NCBI GenBank assembly: GCA_035510555.1
Contig: DATKGX010000009.1
Coordinates: 1 to 12,032 of the forward strand
DNA: 12,032 bases
Source of the DNA: DATKGX01 sp035510555
GTDB taxonomy: Bacteria > Patescibacteriota > Microgenomatia > Levybacterales > UBA12049
Direction: 5' to 3'
Shown here piece by piece: positions 11,622 through 12,032 of the stretch; the stretch's first letter is position 1, and every line of letters begins with the position of its first letter. A program made the translations under genes and the position numbers. The notes below the pieces were generated by a model that saw only the letters and a list, made by a program, of their open reading frames with translations, was not told where the DNA came from and ran no database searches.

Positions 11622-12032
11622 ATGGATGTACAAACCCTCGGTGAAGGTTCACTAAAAATTAAAAGCAAAAAAACAACGTTGGCAATTGATCCGGCAACCT
11701 CAATCCAAAAGTTTGACGCGGACGCGATTCTTTTAACAGGCATTGAAGGAGACATCAACCGAGTCACAAATTATCGGGTAATCATTGATGGCGTTGGGGA
11801 ATACGAAGTCTCGGGCTTAAAAATTGTGGGAATTAAAGCGGAAGACGGTTTGGTCTTTAGTTTAATTTCGGAAAATGTACGGACATTAGTGGGTAAAGTC
11901 AGTTCTTTAAAACAGATTTCGGCGGAGAAAATCGGGGATTATCAAGTTGTCATTATCAATGCCGATACAGATGCCAGTGAATCAATGATTACCGCTATGG
12001 AACCAAGCATTGTTGTTTTGTATGGCTTAAAA
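11622..12032 (+). CDS. Metallo-beta-lactamase-fold-like protein without metal ligands, 3' end outside window
   Basis: Open to the right edge with no stop (137 residues seen). The opening TLGEGSLKIKSKKTTLAIDP resembles UlaG-like MBL proteins, where LGHSSFxIxxxxxxxxxDP is typical. ADAILLTGIEGDI (33-45) falls where these have AD-hh-hTHxHxDH, but the three histidines are replaced (Gly40, Glu42, Ile45) and only Asp44 remains. VIIDGVGEYEVSGLKIVGI (53-71) matches the typical INGPGEYEVxGVxhxGI segment, and MEPSIVVLYG (126-135) the late xPKhVIPxHyG strand, again without its histidine. So the fold is probably kept while hydrolase activity is not, making it a binding or structural paralogue. The ATG fits a promoter with a 1-nt leader. 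Family assignment is by eye and inferred. Confidence 0.7.
   Translation, partial: MDVQTLGEGSLKIKSKKTTLAIDPATSIQKFDADAILLTGIEGDINRVTNYRVIIDGVGEYEVSGLKIVGIKAEDGLVFSLISENVRTLVGKVSSLKQISAEKIGDYQVVIINADTDASESMITAMEPSIVVLYGLK

Noticed and set aside
11549..11767. Minus-strand frame across the divergent promoter region and the MBL-like gene
   Set aside because: It overlaps both promoters and is antisense to a gene with family resemblance.
1..12032. CRISPR arrays, tRNA or rRNA genes, insertion sequences, phage genes, riboswitches
   Set aside because: No regularly spaced repeats, tRNA-like cloverleaf, transposase or integrase were seen, and the very short leaders leave no room for riboswitches.

Overview
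The window looks like a chromosomal segment of a small-genome, AT-rich bacterium of the Candidate Phyla Radiation (Patescibacteria), probably a Microgenomates-type lineage. This is inferred from several things: a shortened release factor 1, 0-12 nt mRNA leaders, almost no intergenic space, overlapping genes, a high share of proteins I cannot name, and the mix of MurB, S41 protease, a Kef-type antiporter, an AI-2E family protein and Nudix. No marker here fixes the lineage. The standard bacterial code (11) fits, since every recognisable gene reads through without in-frame TGA.

Layout. Positions 2-2632 (+) hold the 3' end of an unidentified gene, an S41/CtpA-type protease and murB, with overlapping or 7-nt junctions. 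Positions 2688-4403 (+) hold a Kef-type antiporter with its own promoter. Positions 4387-6007 (-) hold rpmE and prfA (L31 and RF1), then a 120-residue unknown with its own promoter. Positions 6091-7521 (+) hold three singly promoted genes: a 72-residue unknown, a Nudix hydrolase and a 220-residue unknown. hisS (7518-8690, -) is divergent from a 181-residue unknown (8779-9324, +). An AI-2E family permease (9321-10340, -) lies downstream of a two-gene envelope operon (10385-11552, -). That operon is divergent from a gene running off the right edge (11622-12032, +), which resembles a metallo-beta-lactamase-fold protein that has lost its metal ligands.

Themes. Cell wall and envelope functions (protease, MurB, two exported or anchored proteins, two multi-pass transporters) alternate with translation functions (L31, RF1, HisRS). 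The most striking property is regulatory. Eleven recognisable sigma70-type promoters can be placed, and nearly all put the transcription start within 0-6 nt of the start codon, so most transcripts should be leaderless or nearly so. Convergent genes share palindromic stop codons (TTAA, CTAG), and one divergent pair shares an overlapping -35 box. Fourteen of the fifteen visible stop codons are TAG or TAA, which RF1 reads, and TAG is the commonest.

I saw no tRNA, rRNA, CRISPR array, insertion sequence or phage gene, and no gene-free stretch longer than about 90 bases. I did not find a clear new multi-gene system. The best leads are the degenerate MBL-like protein, the L31-UAG-RF1 arrangement and the leaderless, overlapping promoter architecture.
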